Assembly (NCBI GenBank): GCA_038749025.1
Contig: JBCDIL010000008.1
Coordinates: 62,001-126,000, forward strand
DNA: 64,000 nt
From: JBCAXA01 sp038749025
GTDB lineage: Bacteria; Pseudomonadota; Gammaproteobacteria; Steroidobacterales; Woeseiaceae
Direction: 5' to 3'
This document shows positions 40,800 to 47,911 of this stretch, piece after piece. The position numbers and the translations under genes are program-made. Position 1 is the first letter of the stretch, and the number at the start of each line of letters is the position of its first letter. A model generated the notes under the pieces. That model searched no databases. It was not told where the DNA came from and was given only the letters and a program-made list of their open reading frames with translations.

Positions 40800-41555
40800 T
40801 CATGGTGCCCGGACGTCGGCTTGGCGTCCAGCGCCAGCGGGCGCGGTTTGTTGTTCATCGAGATCGGGTTCACCGAGCCTAGCCAAGATCGCCCGGCGGC
40901 ACTCGGCGATTAACGACTCGGTCTCGGGGCTGATAACGGGCGGATCGATGACCACTCGGATACGAGCGAAACTCGGCAAGCGAGCGCCATCGGCGAGGAT
41001 GGTACGGGTTCCGGTGATCGTGACGGGGACAACCGGTAGCTCTAAGCGGGCGGCGACCCGAAAAGCGCCTTGGCGGAACGTCATCAAACCGCGTGGTGCT
41101 TTGAACGTGCCTTCCGGGAATACAGCGAGCGGTGTGCCCGATTTGGCGGCCCGCATGATGCGGCGCGCGTCGGCCGCACTCTGCCGAACATCATTTCGTT
41201 CGACAAACAGTGAGTCAATCCACGTTAAGAAACGCCCCATTAGCGCTACGCTCTGCATTTCGTTTTTTATGACAAACGCGAACCGCGGTGGCAGTACCGC
41301 GGTCATCAAGACACCGTCGACATAGCTCGCATGGTTAGCCACCATTAGGCACGGCGCGGCTGGAAGGTGGGCGAGACCATGGACATCGATGCGCAGTCCG
41401 GCCAGTGTGAAAAACGTCCGCGCACCGGCGCGCGCGATCGTCCGGCGCCGGGCAATACCCGGTACCAGTGCCGCAATGCCCCAGGTTGTTAAGGCCGAGA
41501 CGGCGAAAATCAGCGCAACATAGGCGCCGTAAAGACTACGAACGACGGTCAGCAT
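40800..41555 (-). CDS. plsC: 1-acyl-sn-glycerol-3-phosphate acyltransferase family protein
   Basis: This 251-residue membrane-associated acyltransferase has an N-terminal hydrophobic segment, the catalytic HX4D motif as NHASYVDG, the FVERND segment and the substrate-binding FPEGTFK. This is the standard PlsC pattern and the length is usual. It converts lysophosphatidate to phosphatidate. Other family members acylate different lipids, so the symbol is tentative. It is divergent from xerD. The 230-base region between them carries an inverted repeat at 41587-41606 that could regulate it. Confidence 0.88.
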   Translation of the reverse strand: MLTVVRSLYGAYVALIFAVSALTTWGIAALVPGIARRRTIARAGARTFFTLAGLRIDVHGLAHLPAAPCLMVANHASYVDGVLMTAVLPPRFAFVIKNEMQSVALMGRFLTWIDSLFVERNDVRQSAADARRIMRAAKSGTPLAVFPEGTFKAPRGLMTFRQGAFRVAARLELPVVPVTITGTRTILADGARLPSFARIRVVIDPPVISPETESLIAECRRAILARLGEPDLDEQQTAPAGAGRQADVRAP

Positions 41556-41586
41556 GCTCGCTCTGGAAAGTGGTCGGCGTGGATTG

Positions 41587-41606
41587 CGGACTGAGTTAAC
41601 AGTCCG
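41587..41606 (-). repeat. Perfect 7-bp inverted repeat upstream of plsC
   Basis: CGGACTG (41587-41593) and CAGTCCG (41600-41606) are perfect reverse complements around AGTTAA. The repeat lies 32 bases upstream of the plsC start and has no T-tract. It may be an operator or a 5'-leader hairpin. It does not match a regulator site that I know. Confidence 0.5.
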
Positions 41607-41648
41607 ATCTGTGATGCAGTTCCTCTTATGTTAACGGAAACGGGGATT

Positions 41649-41691
41649 TGTGATCCTGATCACGGCGGCCGGCGGGGCTCGCCCCCATACT
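41649..41691 (+). promoter_or_regulatory. CRP-like site and predicted class II promoter upstream of xerD
   Basis: TGTGATCCTGATCACG at 41649-41664 matches the CRP-family pattern TGTGA-N6-TCACA except at the last base, and contains the perfect repeat GTGATC-CT-GATCAC. A -10-like CATACT (four of six) lies at 41686-41691, giving a predicted start at 41698. The site centre (41656.5) is then at -41.5, the class II spacing. No -35 box is seen. The regulator is not in the window. Confidence 0.5.
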
Positions 41692-41788
41692 GCTCGAACG
41701 CGACTGGATGTTGCCGGATGGCCGCCGAATGAGCACTGTTCTGACGCGTTTTTCCCGTAACACCGTGACAGGCGGATCTACACCGGCA

Positions 41789-42706
41789 ATGACGAAACAC
41801 AAACAGGCGCTACCCGCGGAAGCCGAGAGTCTGATCGATCAGTTTATCGATGCGATTTGGATAGAACGTGGGTTGTCGAAAAATACATTGGGCGCTTATC
41901 GCGCTGATCTTGTGGCTTTGGCCCGCTGGTTGCCGGAAGTTGGCGCGACGTTGCATGACGCGTCGAAAGCGGACCTTCTGGCATTCATCGCCTATCGGGT
42001 CGATAACGGCGCTAAACCCCGTTCGACGGCACGGCAATTGTCGAGTTTTCGTCGATTTTATCGCTACTTGATTCGTGAGAAGCGCATTAGCGAAGACCCC
42101 ACGCTCGACATCGAAATGCCGCGTATCGGTCGCTCGTTACCGAAGTCGCTCACGGAAACCGAAGTCGAGAACCTGCTCAACGCACCGACTATCGATGACC
42201 CGCTGGGACACCGTGACCGAGCGATGCTGGAACTGTTGTATGCGACAGGCGTGCGGGTTTCAGAGCTAATCAACCTAAAACTCAGCCAGATAAACCTGAA
42301 CCAAGGCGTGCTTCGCATCGTTGGCAAAGGCGATCGCGAGCGTTTGATTCCGCTCGGCGCTGAGTCTCAGCGTTGGCTTACCGAATTTATCGAAGGGCCA
42401 CGCGTGGAAATATTGCTCGAGCGGCAGACCGACTATGTGTTTCCGACACGTCGCGGCGATCGGATGACCCGGCAGGCGTTCTGGCACATTATTAAGCGTT
42501 ACGCGCAAAAAGCCGGTGTCGGCAAAAAGATGTCGCCGCACACGCTGCGGCACGCGTTCGCTACGCATCTGCTCAACAATGGCGCCGATTTGCGCGTCGT
42601 GCAATTGCTGTTAGGGCATAGCGACTTATCGACAACTCAGATCTACACGCATGTCGCTCGGGAGCGACTGAAAGACCTGCACGCGCGGCACCATCCGCGA
42701 GGCTAG
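41789..42706 (+). CDS. xerD: Tyrosine recombinase XerD
   Basis: From ATG 41789 the protein is 305 residues, near the usual XerD length. The SAM-like core-binding domain (LIDQFIDAIWIERGLSKNTLGAYRADL is its conserved first part) is followed by the catalytic domain with Arg in GVRVSEL, Lys in VGKGDRER, HTLRHAF, the LLGHSDLSTTQIYTHV His and the Tyr nucleophile. It resolves chromosome dimers at dif with XerC. Upstream in-frame ATGs at 41708 and 41729 are possible. It is followed by dsbC, the conserved gamma-proteobacterial order. It is not a mobile-element integrase. Confidence 0.93.
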   Translation: MTKHKQALPAEAESLIDQFIDAIWIERGLSKNTLGAYRADLVALARWLPEVGATLHDASKADLLAFIAYRVDNGAKPRSTARQLSSFRRFYRYLIREKRISEDPTLDIEMPRIGRSLPKSLTETEVENLLNAPTIDDPLGHRDRAMLELLYATGVRVSELINLKLSQINLNQGVLRIVGKGDRERLIPLGAESQRWLTEFIEGPRVEILLERQTDYVFPTRRGDRMTRQAFWHIIKRYAQKAGVGKKMSPHTLRHAFATHLLNNGADLRVVQLLLGHSDLSTTQIYTHVARERLKDLHARHHPRG

Positions 42707-42712
42707 CACTCG

Positions 42713-42749
42713 GCGAGTCGCTTGATCTGTTAGACTCGCGAAACTTTTT
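42713..42749 (+). terminator. Probable terminator after xerD
   Basis: GCGAGTC (42713-42719) pairs with GACTCGC (42733-42739) around a 13-base loop. A short gap and five T residues follow (42745-42749). A second hairpin, CTCGC with GCGAG, can form further on and would compete with it. The long loop and the offset T-run make it a modest terminator. Confidence 0.4.
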
Positions 42750-42806
42750 CGGGCGAGCCCGGGTCCGATACCTAGCTTCTTTGTACCGCTATACGGTGAC
42801 CACGCT

Positions 42807-43538
42807 ATGAGAATCCTTGCGCTTTGTTCTGCAGCCGCTGTCACGCTGGCGATCGCCTTCGTTGCGGCCGCCGAGACGAAACCGGATCTCGATGCCGTTA
42901 AGACCAAATTTACGGAGCGGTTTCCGCAGGTCAAGAAAGAGAGTATTCACCCGGGTCCGATCGACGGTCTTCTCGAGATCCGCGAGGGCACGATGATCGC
43001 TTATCTGTCCAACGATGGTCGTTATTTGATCCAGGGCGAGATGATTGATCTCGACACGGACACGAACCTCACCGAGAAATCAGCGGGGATTGCTCGGCAG
43101 GCAATCATGCAGAACGCTCCGCGCGGCGCTGAGATTGTTTTCAGTCCGAAGGGTGAGACGAAGCACTCGGTCGTTGTCTTCACCGATATCGACTGCACGT
43201 TTTGCCGCAAGTTGCACCAGCAAATCGGTGAGTACACGGCGGCTGGCATCGAGGTGCGCTACCTGCTGTACCCGCGTGGCGGCCCCGGATCGAACTCGTG
43301 GGCGAAAGCCGAGGACGTTTTGTGCGCGAACGATCGTAACGTGGCGATTACGATGGCCAAGAACGATGAGGTCGTTGTAGCGAACGATTGTGTTGAGTCT
43401 GCGCAGTTAATGGAGTCGTACCAAGTTGGCGCCGCTGTCGGACTGCGCGGTACACCGGCCATTCTATTTGAGGACGGCCAGCTGGTTAGCGGCTATTTGC
43501 CACCGGAAGAGCTGACCCGTCGCCTCGGCGGTAGCTAA
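42807..43538 (+). CDS. dsbC: Periplasmic thiol:disulfide interchange protein DsbC
   Basis: This 243-residue protein has an N-terminal signal (MRILALCSAAAVTLAIAFVAAAE), an N-terminal dimerisation domain with the DGLLEIREG segment and a thioredoxin-like domain with the active site CTFC at Cys130 and Cys133. E. coli DsbC has CGYC, so the inner residues differ, which can shift redox potential. The cis-Pro loop is RGTPAIL. Two more cysteines (near residues 173 and 193) fit the second DsbC disulfide. It follows xerD as in other Gammaproteobacteria, although recJ is not next. Confidence 0.93.
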   Translation: MRILALCSAAAVTLAIAFVAAAETKPDLDAVKTKFTERFPQVKKESIHPGPIDGLLEIREGTMIAYLSNDGRYLIQGEMIDLDTDTNLTEKSAGIARQAIMQNAPRGAEIVFSPKGETKHSVVVFTDIDCTFCRKLHQQIGEYTAAGIEVRYLLYPRGGPGSNSWAKAEDVLCANDRNVAITMAKNDEVVVANDCVESAQLMESYQVGAAVGLRGTPAILFEDGQLVSGYLPPEELTRRLGGS

Positions 43539-43556
43539 TCGGAGTATCTAGAGCGC

Positions 43557-43880
43557 TTAGCGTTCCAGATGTTCCAGTTTATCGTCGACCTCTTCCCACT
43601 CTTTCGCATCTTCGGGCGGTTCTTTCGCCTCGGTAATCACTGGCCACTGGGCGGCCAACTCCGCATTCAATTCCAAAAATTGCTCTTGACCCGGCGGCAG
43701 TTCGTCTTCCGAGTAAATCGCCTCGACCGGGCATTCTGGCTCGCAGAGTGTGCAATCGATGCATTCGTCCGGGTCGATGACCAGAAAATTCGGTCCTTCA
43801 TGAAAGCAGTCGACTGGGCACACCTCGACGCAATCGGTGAATTTGCACTTAATGCATTTCTCGGTAACGACAAAAGTCAT
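43557..43880 (-). CDS. fdxA: Seven-iron ferredoxin FdxA
   Basis: This 107-residue protein closely resembles Azotobacter/Pseudomonas ferredoxin I. It starts TFVVTEKCIKCKFTDCVEVC and continues with CIDCTLCEPECPVEAI, giving the [3Fe-4S] and [4Fe-4S] ligands. The C-terminal extension with AELAAQWPVITEAKEP and the ending LEHLER are also family-specific. It is a small cytoplasmic electron carrier. It stands alone on the minus strand between dsbC, with which it converges, and a NUDIX gene 30 bases upstream on the same strand. Nothing shows its redox partner. Confidence 0.95.
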   Translation of the reverse strand: MTFVVTEKCIKCKFTDCVEVCPVDCFHEGPNFLVIDPDECIDCTLCEPECPVEAIYSEDELPPGQEQFLELNAELAAQWPVITEAKEPPEDAKEWEEVDDKLEHLER

Positions 43881-43910
43881 GGTAACGCTGTCTCGCAGAA
43901 AAATAGGGGC

Positions 43911-44453
43911 TTACGGGCGAAAACGCTCCGCTTTGTGCAAAAACGTCTCCGCCGTCTTTGGCCCGTTCTCAATGTAGCATTCCAGGGCGAATCGCCCGCT
44001 AGGAAAAGCGATTTCTGGCCATGGAATGTCCTCAGGCGCATACAAGCCGACGTCGAGGCTCTCGTCCCCGGCGGCGAATTCGCCGTTAAACGTTGCCGTG
44101 TAGAAGACGTGAACCTGACCGGCTTGGACAACGTCGATGACGGCATACAGCCGCTCAATTGTCACCCGTGCGCACGCTTCTTCCCACGTTTCACGGGCCG
44201 CACCTTCGGCCATCGTCTCGCCAAGTTCCATAAAACCAGCGGGCAAAGTCCAATAGCCGTAGCGAGGTTCAATCGCTCGCTTACAGAGCAGAATTTTGCC
44301 GTCATAGACTGGGATGGCGCCGACCACAACCTTCGGGTTGCTGTAATGGATCATCCCGCAATTGGTACAGACCTCGCGTTCGCGGGTATCGCCGTCCGGG
44401 ATAACGAGATGGGTCGGGCTGCCACAGGCCGTACAGAAACTAATGCTGGTCAC
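43911..44453 (-). CDS. NUDIX hydrolase with N-terminal zinc ribbon
   Basis: This 180-residue protein has a four-cysteine zinc ribbon (FCTACG and CTNCGM, about residues 7-33) followed by a NUDIX domain. The NUDIX box appears as GFMELGETMAEGAARETWEEAC. This layout resembles the C-terminal part of NADH pyrophosphatase NudC and ADP-ribose pyrophosphatase-like proteins, so a dinucleotide or nucleoside diphosphate substrate is likely. The start is a GTG at 44453. It lies between fdxA and the tRNA-Leu gene on the same strand. Confidence 0.88.
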   Translation of the reverse strand: MTSISFCTACGSPTHLVIPDGDTREREVCTNCGMIHYSNPKVVVGAIPVYDGKILLCKRAIEPRYGYWTLPAGFMELGETMAEGAARETWEEACARVTIERLYAVIDVVQAGQVHVFYTATFNGEFAAGDESLDVGLYAPEDIPWPEIAFPSGRFALECYIENGPKTAETFLHKAERFRP

Positions 44454-44521
44454 CTACGTCGTTCTACCAGAGGGCTGGCGGTGGCCGCCGAGGGTGACTG
44501 GCGGACCACCCGGTGGGCGGC

Positions 44522-44608
44522 TGGTGCCGGGAGAGAGAATCGAACTCTCACTCTGTTTCCAGAACCGGATTTTGAATCCGGCGCGTCTACCAGTTCCGCC
44601 ACCCCGGC
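44522..44608 (-). tRNA. tRNA-Leu, anticodon CAA
   Basis: On the minus strand 44608 to 44522 folds as an 87-base class II tRNA with encoded CCA. The acceptor arm pairs G44608...G44602 with 44531-44525, with one G-U pair at the base. The anticodon stem CCGGA/TCCGG encloses the loop TTCAAAA, whose anticodon CAA (complement of 44572-44574) reads the Leu codon UUG. The T arm GAGAG-TTCGATT-CTCTC is normal, and a long variable arm supports Leu rather than another CAA-like reading. The discriminator base is A, as required for Leu. Confidence 0.96.
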
Positions 44609-44623
44609 CCTACGTCCGGCGTG

Positions 44624-44629
44624 AGTATA
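44624..44629 (-). promoter_or_regulatory. -10 box of the tRNA-Leu gene
   Basis: On the minus strand TATACT (44629-44624) lies 16 bases before the tRNA 5' end. The bases after it are GC-rich (CACGCCGG), as in stringently controlled stable-RNA promoters. No clear -35 box at 17 bases is visible. Confidence 0.5.
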
Positions 44630-44700
44630 CGGCCCGTGCCCCGTAAGAACCACAACGATGTTGCGACCGTTTCGCTCGTCCTCGCATCAAACGCGTTGAG

Positions 44701-45288
44701 ATGAGTGGATTCGCCGGTATTTCAGTCCCCGCGGATGTGATCAGCGCGGCACAACGTGGCTGTCGCGAGGCGCACGCGGAGATTTTTCGTCGCTCGGCCG
44801 ATGCGGTGTTTACGCTGGCGCGCCGTTTGGTCGTCGACCCTGCCAAAGCCGAAGACGTGCTGCAGGAAACCTTCATCGAGGTCATGCGCAGTATCGGCGG
44901 CTTCCGTGGCGATGCGGCCTTCGCGACGTGGCTGCGTCACGTTGCGGTCAGCAAAGCGCTGATGTTGCTCCGCTCAAGCTGGGAGCGTCGCCGCGACACG
45001 CTGCCGGACAACGATCGCCTCGCAGCGGTCGCAGAAAGCGATCCGCTTGTCGACCGGGCGCTCGTCGGCGCACTGGAGTCGCTCGATAGCGCCAGCCGTG
45101 CGGTGGTTTGGTTGTACGACGTCGAGGGTTACACGCACGTCGAAATCGCGGCGATGATGAATAAATCGGTGAGTTACTCCAAGAGCCGACTCGCTCGTGC
45201 ACACGTGGCATTGCGAGAGCGCTTGCAATCGAAGGCTGGCATGTCGCCAGCGACACAAGAGACTAACGTGGTGACTTGTTTTGACTGA
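44701..45288 (+). CDS. ECF-family RNA polymerase sigma factor
   Basis: This 195-residue protein has sigma region 2 (about 28-92: EIFRRSADAVFTLARRLVVD, EDVLQETFIEVMRSI and FATWLRHVA) and region 4 (about 118-180: SRAVVWLYDVEGYTHVEIA with the recognition helix SYSKSRLARAHVAL). Region 3 is absent, as in ECF sigma factors. It directs polymerase to stress-type promoters. The next gene, overlapping by eight bases, encodes a single-pass membrane protein that fits an anti-sigma factor, and a PDZ protein follows. GAACC upstream (44647-44651) could be part of an autoregulated promoter. Confidence 0.9.
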   Translation: MSGFAGISVPADVISAAQRGCREAHAEIFRRSADAVFTLARRLVVDPAKAEDVLQETFIEVMRSIGGFRGDAAFATWLRHVAVSKALMLLRSSWERRRDTLPDNDRLAAVAESDPLVDRALVGALESLDSASRAVVWLYDVEGYTHVEIAAMMNKSVSYSKSRLARAHVALRERLQSKAGMSPATQETNVVTCFD

Positions 45289-45811
45289 CAACGACCTCAA
45301 AGAGGCGCTGCGACGACTACCGTTGGAAAGCGCCGATCGCGCTTCCTGGAACCGAATCGTCGCGCGCGCTGACGCACTTGGCATTGCCGAAGCGTCGTCA
45401 CCGACGGCTGGTCGCCAACCGTGGCAATGGCTCGCCGCGGCAGCCGCTGTCGCTGCCATCGCGGTGGCTATTATGTCACCCGAAGAGATCACGCCAAGCG
45501 CGCCGCCAGCCCGTGTTGTAGAGACGGGTGTCGTAACCGATGACGCAACGCTCGACGTGTTGATGCGCCATTCGCAGCTGCTAGAAACCTGGTTGCGCTA
45601 CACGCCAGAGCCGCCACGTGTCGTCACGGTAGGTACGGCCAGTCGCGAAACAGCGGTACGCGAGCGAATCGCTGCCATCGATTGGCAATTGTCAGCCGGG
45701 AAAACAGAACTTGAGCCTGCCGTGCAAGCGGCGTTGTGGGGCGAAAGGTCCCAACTGATGGGTGAGTTGGTCGCGCTACGGTATCAGCGGATTCCCCGAA
45801 GCGACCTGTAA
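45281..45811 (+). CDS. Putative anti-sigma factor, single-pass membrane protein
   Basis: This 176-residue protein has a short cytoplasmic N terminus (about 48 residues), one membrane helix (WQWLAAAAAVAAIAVAIM, residues 49-66) and a periplasmic part with two predicted helices. Size, topology and an 8-base overlap with the sigma gene make it a good anti-sigma candidate, although I see no zinc-binding HxxxCxxC motif. The start is a TTG inside the sigma gene end. Its periplasmic domain has no recognised fold. A PDZ protein gene follows closely, which would be its natural sensing partner if the sigma is controlled by proteolysis. Confidence 0.65.
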   Translation: MTDNDLKEALRRLPLESADRASWNRIVARADALGIAEASSPTAGRQPWQWLAAAAAVAAIAVAIMSPEEITPSAPPARVVETGVVTDDATLDVLMRHSQLLETWLRYTPEPPRVVTVGTASRETAVRERIAAIDWQLSAGKTELEPAVQAALWGERSQLMGELVALRYQRIPRSDL

Positions 45812-45828
45812 TGATGAGAGGACAACCG

Positions 45829-46836
45829 ATGACGACTAGAACCCTCGTCCCGATGGCGATGCTCGCGTTGCTAGCAATAGCCGGTAGCGTTCGCGCGGAC
45901 AATCACGCTCTAGTGGAAGCCGAGGCCAAGGTTGAAGCTGAGGCAAAAGCGCTCGCCGACGCTCGGCGCGCTGAAGCCGAAGGGTACAAAGCGGAATGGC
46001 AAGCTCGGCGTGAAGAAATCCGCCGCCGCGAGGCCGAGCTCGCCGAATTAGCGCGCGAGCTCTCCAGCAACTCTTTGGCGCTGGCAGAGCTTACGGAGTC
46101 TTTGGACCCGACCATTCAAGAACGGATTCGCACCGCGATGGTGATCGCCGATCGGCCCGTGCTAGGTATCAACACCGGCTCATCGGGACGTCCAAATGAC
46201 CCGGTACGCGGGGTGACCGTCAGCGGAGTGACGCCGGGTTGGCCGGCCGATATCGCCGGTATCGTGAGCGGCGATCTGATTACGGCGGTCGATGATGTCG
46301 CGCTCGCCGCACCATCACACAATGCCGCCGAGGATCGCCTGCTGGCCGCGCTCGATGGGTTGGCGCCGGATCAGTCCGTCAACCTCGCCATTGACCGCGA
46401 TGGCCAGTTGTTATCGTTTGCCGTCAGCCCTCGGCAGCGTTTTCATACCACGCAGGCTTCTGGCATCGTCGTCAATACGGCCATGCCGATCGAGACTCAG
46501 GCGTTCGAGTTCTCGTTCGACCCGTTCTTGTCGTTCGCACCGCACCCTTGGGATGGCATCGAACTCATTGCCGTAACACCGGCGCTCGGTCGTTACTTCG
46601 CGACCGACAGCGGCTTGTTGGTCGTCGGCATGCCAACTGGACTTACGCTCGATGTGGAAGAGGGTGATGTGATCGTCGCGATCGATGGCCGTGAGCCGAC
46701 CTCGGTCGAACACGGCATGCGCATCCTGATGAGTTACGAAGCCGGGGAAGCGATGACACTCGCGTTGATGCGTGATCGCAAACGCCGTGAGCTCGTTGTC
46801 ACCGTACCGTCCGCTGAGGCGGTTAGCGGGCGTTAA
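45829..46836 (+). CDS. Periplasmic protein with coiled coil and two PDZ domains
   Basis: From ATG 45829, which has GAGAGG eight bases upstream, this 335-residue protein starts with a signal peptide (MTTRTLVPMAMLALLAIAGSVRAD). A highly charged Ala/Glu-rich helix predicted to coil (residues 26-85) follows, then one PDZ-like domain (about 110-205, VLGINTGSSG and GVTPGWPADIAGIVSGDLI) and a second (about 235-330, LLVVGMPTGLTLDVEEGDVI and GREPTSVEHGMRI). No trypsin-like protease or S41 catalytic segment is seen, so it is not DegS. It is the last gene of the sigma operon and could bind misfolded envelope proteins. Confidence 0.82.
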   Translation: MTTRTLVPMAMLALLAIAGSVRADNHALVEAEAKVEAEAKALADARRAEAEGYKAEWQARREEIRRREAELAELARELSSNSLALAELTESLDPTIQERIRTAMVIADRPVLGINTGSSGRPNDPVRGVTVSGVTPGWPADIAGIVSGDLITAVDDVALAAPSHNAAEDRLLAALDGLAPDQSVNLAIDRDGQLLSFAVSPRQRFHTTQASGIVVNTAMPIETQAFEFSFDPFLSFAPHPWDGIELIAVTPALGRYFATDSGLLVVGMPTGLTLDVEEGDVIVAIDGREPTSVEHGMRILMSYEAGEAMTLALMRDRKRRELVVTVPSAEAVSGR

Positions 46837-46873
46837 GCGAGTTATTGAGAGGCGTTTGTTACCATGCGCGCCG

Positions 46874-47911
46874 ATGGACCTTGCCGACTACGACTACGCG
46901 CTCCCTGACACGCTAATCGCCCGTCACCCGCTGGCCGAGCGCTCCGCGAGTCGCTTGCTGTTAGTAGATCCCCGGCAACACCGTTTTGAGGACCGGCGTT
47001 TCGACGAGCTGCCTGCCTTGCTCGATCCCGGTGATCTGGTGGTCTTCAACGACACGCGGGTCATTCCAGCGCGATTACACGGCCAAAAATCGACGGGTGG
47101 GCGTGTCGAGATTTTGCTGGAACGGGTAACCGGCGAGCACACGGCGCTCGCGCATATTAAGGCCAGCAAAACACCGTCAGGCGGCGCTGAGATTTCGCTC
47201 GACTCAGGCTTTCGCGTCACCGTTACCGCCCGTCAGGGCGAGTATTTTCTGTTGGCGTTCGTCGACCCCATCGCAGCTGTGCTTGCTGAGATCGGCGAAA
47301 TTCCGTTGCCGCCCTATCTTGGCCGCGCAGCGGAAGTGGCCGATACCGAGCGCTACCAGACCGTTTACGCGGCTAACGACGGCGCGGTCGCGGCGCCAAC
47401 CGCCGGATTGCACTTCGATGCGGCGACCTTTACGGCACTCGCAAACCGCGACATCGAGACCGCCCGCATCACGCTGCATGTAGGCGCCGGAACTTTTCAG
47501 AATTTACGGCCTGCGCAGCTGAGCTGCGGCCGCTTACATGCCGAACGCGTGATCGTTAGCGCAGAGGCGGCCGCCGCGATCGCCGCCACTCGGGCTCGTG
47601 GCGGTCGTGTCATTGCCATTGGCACGACGACGGTCCGCTCGCTGGAGAGCGCCTGGCAAGATGGGGCGGTTCGTCCGTACGATGGCGAGACCGATCTCTT
47701 CATTCGGCCGGGCTATCAATTCCGCGCGATCGATGTGCTGTTGACCAACTTTCATTTACCGCGCTCGTCACTCCTGATGCTGGTCGCCGCGTTTTGCGGG
47801 CGCGATGTCATGCTCGATGCATATCGGCACGCTGTCCGCGAGCAGTATCGGTTTTTCAGCTACGGTGACTGCTCGCTGCTATTTGCGGCTAACGCGAGGG
47901 TAGCCCGATGA
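46874..47911 (+). CDS. queA: S-adenosylmethionine:tRNA ribosyltransferase-isomerase
   Basis: This 345-residue enzyme transfers and isomerises the ribosyl group of SAM to make epoxyqueuosine on tRNA. It begins MDLADYDYALPDTLIARHPL, as expected, with VVFNDTRVIPARL, GRVEILLERV and NFHLPRSSLLMLVAAF, and ends in YRFFSYGDCSLL. The open frame starts at 46772 inside the PDZ gene, but ATG 46874 gives the conserved N terminus. Its stop overlaps the tgt start by four bases (ATGA). Confidence 0.96.
   Translation: MDLADYDYALPDTLIARHPLAERSASRLLLVDPRQHRFEDRRFDELPALLDPGDLVVFNDTRVIPARLHGQKSTGGRVEILLERVTGEHTALAHIKASKTPSGGAEISLDSGFRVTVTARQGEYFLLAFVDPIAAVLAEIGEIPLPPYLGRAAEVADTERYQTVYAANDGAVAAPTAGLHFDAATFTALANRDIETARITLHVGAGTFQNLRPAQLSCGRLHAERVIVSAEAAAAIAATRARGGRVIAIGTTTVRSLESAWQDGAVRPYDGETDLFIRPGYQFRAIDVLLTNFHLPRSSLLMLVAAFCGRDVMLDAYRHAVREQYRFFSYGDCSLLFAANARVAR

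Noticed and set aside
40769..40873. N-terminal extension of the thiolase
   Set aside because: These codons overlap the plsC end and are not like any thiolase N terminus; ATG 40768 fits.
41789..42706. XerD as a mobile-element integrase
   Set aside because: The neighbour dsbC and the normal XerD length mark it as the chromosomal dimer-resolution recombinase. No att repeats, phage genes or tRNA target are nearby.
43569..44624. A 351-residue plus-strand frame
   Set aside because: It runs antisense through ferredoxin, NUDIX and the tRNA gene, all strongly supported on the minus strand.
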